A DNA stretch of 64,000 nucleotides from Ferranicluibacter rubi. Lineage in GTDB: Bacteria; Pseudomonadota; Alphaproteobacteria; Rhizobiales; Rhizobiaceae. A program made the position numbers and the translations under genes. Within the stretch, counting starts at the first letter, position 1, and every line of letters starts with the position of its first letter. Below, in pieces: positions 63,511 through 64,000 of this stretch. The stretch is from the NCBI RefSeq assembly GCF_011603255.1, contig NZ_JAANCM010000001.1, positions 248,001-312,000 on the forward strand. Reading direction: 5' to 3'. Below the pieces are notes generated by a model. That model did no database searches, had not been told where the DNA came from, and saw nothing but the letters and a program-made list of their open reading frames with translations.

Positions 63511-63549
63511 GGTAAACAAGCCGTTAACCTGTGGGAGGATTTCGGATTC
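63511..63549 (-). promoter_or_regulatory. Candidate CtrA box and GANTC site upstream of podJ
   Basis: On the minus strand GGTTAACGGCTTGTTTACC (63529-63511) contains TTAA-N7-TTTAC, one mismatch from the CtrA consensus TTAA-N7-TTAAC, about 140-155 bp before the podJ start. A GATTC (GANTC, CcrM methylation) site lies at 63545-63549. Together they fit cell-cycle control of a polarity gene. The rest of 63375-63718 shows only the inverted repeat near the acyl-CoA dehydrogenase gene. Confidence 0.42.
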
Positions 63550-63633
63550 GGCCTTCGAAAATCCCGGACGACGCCACGCCTTAGGGTGCCGTTCACGCCA
63601 GATTGTTCGGGCAAAATACCGCGAACCTGAATT

Positions 63634-63655
63634 TTGACGTTTACGCGCACGTCAG
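63634..63655 (+). promoter_or_regulatory. Inverted repeat operator candidate upstream of the acyl-CoA dehydrogenase gene
   Basis: TTGACGT (63634-63640) and ACGTCAG (63649-63655) form an inverted repeat with one end mismatch around an eight-base spacer. TTGACG may also serve as a -35 element with TTTAATA-like bases about 17 bp downstream. The symmetry recalls MerR-type LiuR sites that control acyl-CoA and branched-chain amino acid degradation genes in Proteobacteria, recalled and not checked here. Confidence 0.4.
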
Positions 63656-63718
63656 TTTTTAATAGAGTGCCCTCATGAATGGCCTTATGAGGTTAGGCCG
63701 CAGGGAGGAAGACAGTCG

Positions 63719-64000
63719 ATGCCCATCTACAAGGCTCCGGTCGAGGATACGCTTTTCATTCTTAACGACGTGCTCGGCATCGAGCGCTACAACAATATTC
63801 CCGGTTTCTCGGACGTGACGCCCGACATGCTGGACGCCATCGTCGGCGAAGCTGCAAAGCTTGCCGAGGAAGTGCTTTTCCCGCTGAACCTCTCCGGCGA
63901 CCAGGAAGGCTGCGTGCGCCACCCGGACGGCTCGGTCACGACGCCCAAGGGTTTCAAGGAAGCCTATGAGCTCTACCGCGAAAGCGGCTGGCTCGGCCTT
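63719..64000 (+). CDS. Acyl-CoA dehydrogenase, N-terminal part
   Basis: The frame starts at ATG 63719 with GGGAGGAAG nine bases upstream and runs 94 codons to the window end without a stop. The start MPIYKAPVEDTLFILNDVL and later AEEVLFPLNLSGDQEGC and YRESGWLGL are typical of the longer acyl-CoA dehydrogenases (AidB/FadE-like group with an extra N-terminal helix). It would oxidise an acyl-CoA in fatty acid beta-oxidation. The gene is truncated by the window edge, so active-site residues are not visible. Confidence 0.85.
   Translation, partial: MPIYKAPVEDTLFILNDVLGIERYNNIPGFSDVTPDMLDAIVGEAAKLAEEVLFPLNLSGDQEGCVRHPDGSVTTPKGFKEAYELYRESGWLGL

Noticed and set aside
1-64000. Search for CRISPR arrays, insertion sequences, phage or integrase genes, toxin-antitoxin pairs
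   Set aside because: No regularly spaced repeats, transposase or recombinase motifs were seen; the tRNA end at 1-47 is not followed by an integrase gene or a repeated tRNA fragment.

Overview
The window looks like chromosomal DNA of a Rhizobiaceae alphaproteobacterium (Rhizobium/Agrobacterium/Sinorhizobium type). The reasons are high GC with strong third-position GC bias, an rkpAGHIJ capsule locus, a fused secDF gene, a large podJ-like polarity gene, NasS/NasT control of nitrate assimilation, an EcfG-type general stress promoter, and several families of palindromic intergenic repeats typical of rhizobia. Genus cannot be fixed from the sequence alone.

Layout. 1-47: 3' end of a tRNA-Phe. 0.1-3.9 kb: nucleoside deaminase and cytosine-deaminase-like amidohydrolase, divergent from a gamma-glutamyltransferase. 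3.9-16.5 kb: a complete nitrate assimilation cluster on the minus strand, nasT-nasS-[sigma54 promoter and structured leader]-nrtA-nrtB-nrtC-nirB-nirD-nasA-cysG. It covers uptake, both reductases, siroheme synthesis for nitrite reductase, and the cytoplasmic NasS/NasT sensing pair. 16.8-18.7 kb: Kup potassium transporter. 19.2-33.0 kb: the rkp-1 capsular polysaccharide region, comprising the 2510-residue RkpA synthase, RkpG (alpha-oxoamine synthase fold), RkpH (short-chain reductase), RkpI (membrane phosphatase/transferase fold), RkpJ (KpsS-like) and a convergent kpsF. 33-39 kb: Rrf2 regulator, small proteins, SecDF, and an arginine-deiminase-fold protein lacking the expected catalytic Cys. 39-46 kb: chorismate mutase, aminotransferase, MscL, and a transporter-fused hybrid histidine kinase with a convergent LuxR-type regulator (CrbS/CrbR-like). 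46-51.4 kb: DUF952, PyrD, MATE exporter, CAP-domain lipoprotein, DUF6460, TPR-methyltransferase. 51.6-53.6 kb: two paralogous YitT-like membrane proteins flanking a 69-residue acidic protein and an Rmf-like ribosome modulation protein, with a clean EcfG-type promoter. 53.7-57 kb: DEXH helicase and PdeM nuclease. 57-59.3 kb: stand-alone RAM domain, TIGR02186 protein and TauE/SafE permease. 59.5-63.4 kb: PodJ-like protein. 63.7 kb to the end: start of an acyl-CoA dehydrogenase.

The most coherent regulatory story is nitrate assimilation. A near-perfect -24/-12 promoter drives a leader of about 175 nt with tandem hairpins and a U7 tract, directly downstream of genes for NasS (nitrate sensor) and NasT (ANTAR antiterminator). 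The most intriguing biochemical story is rkpAGH, where a PKS/FAS-like acyl synthase is translationally coupled to a sphingoid-type condensing enzyme and followed by a ketoreductase resembling 3-ketosphinganine reductases. This suggests an unusual amino-lipid product linked to capsule assembly. No CRISPR array, insertion sequence, phage or integrase gene was seen.
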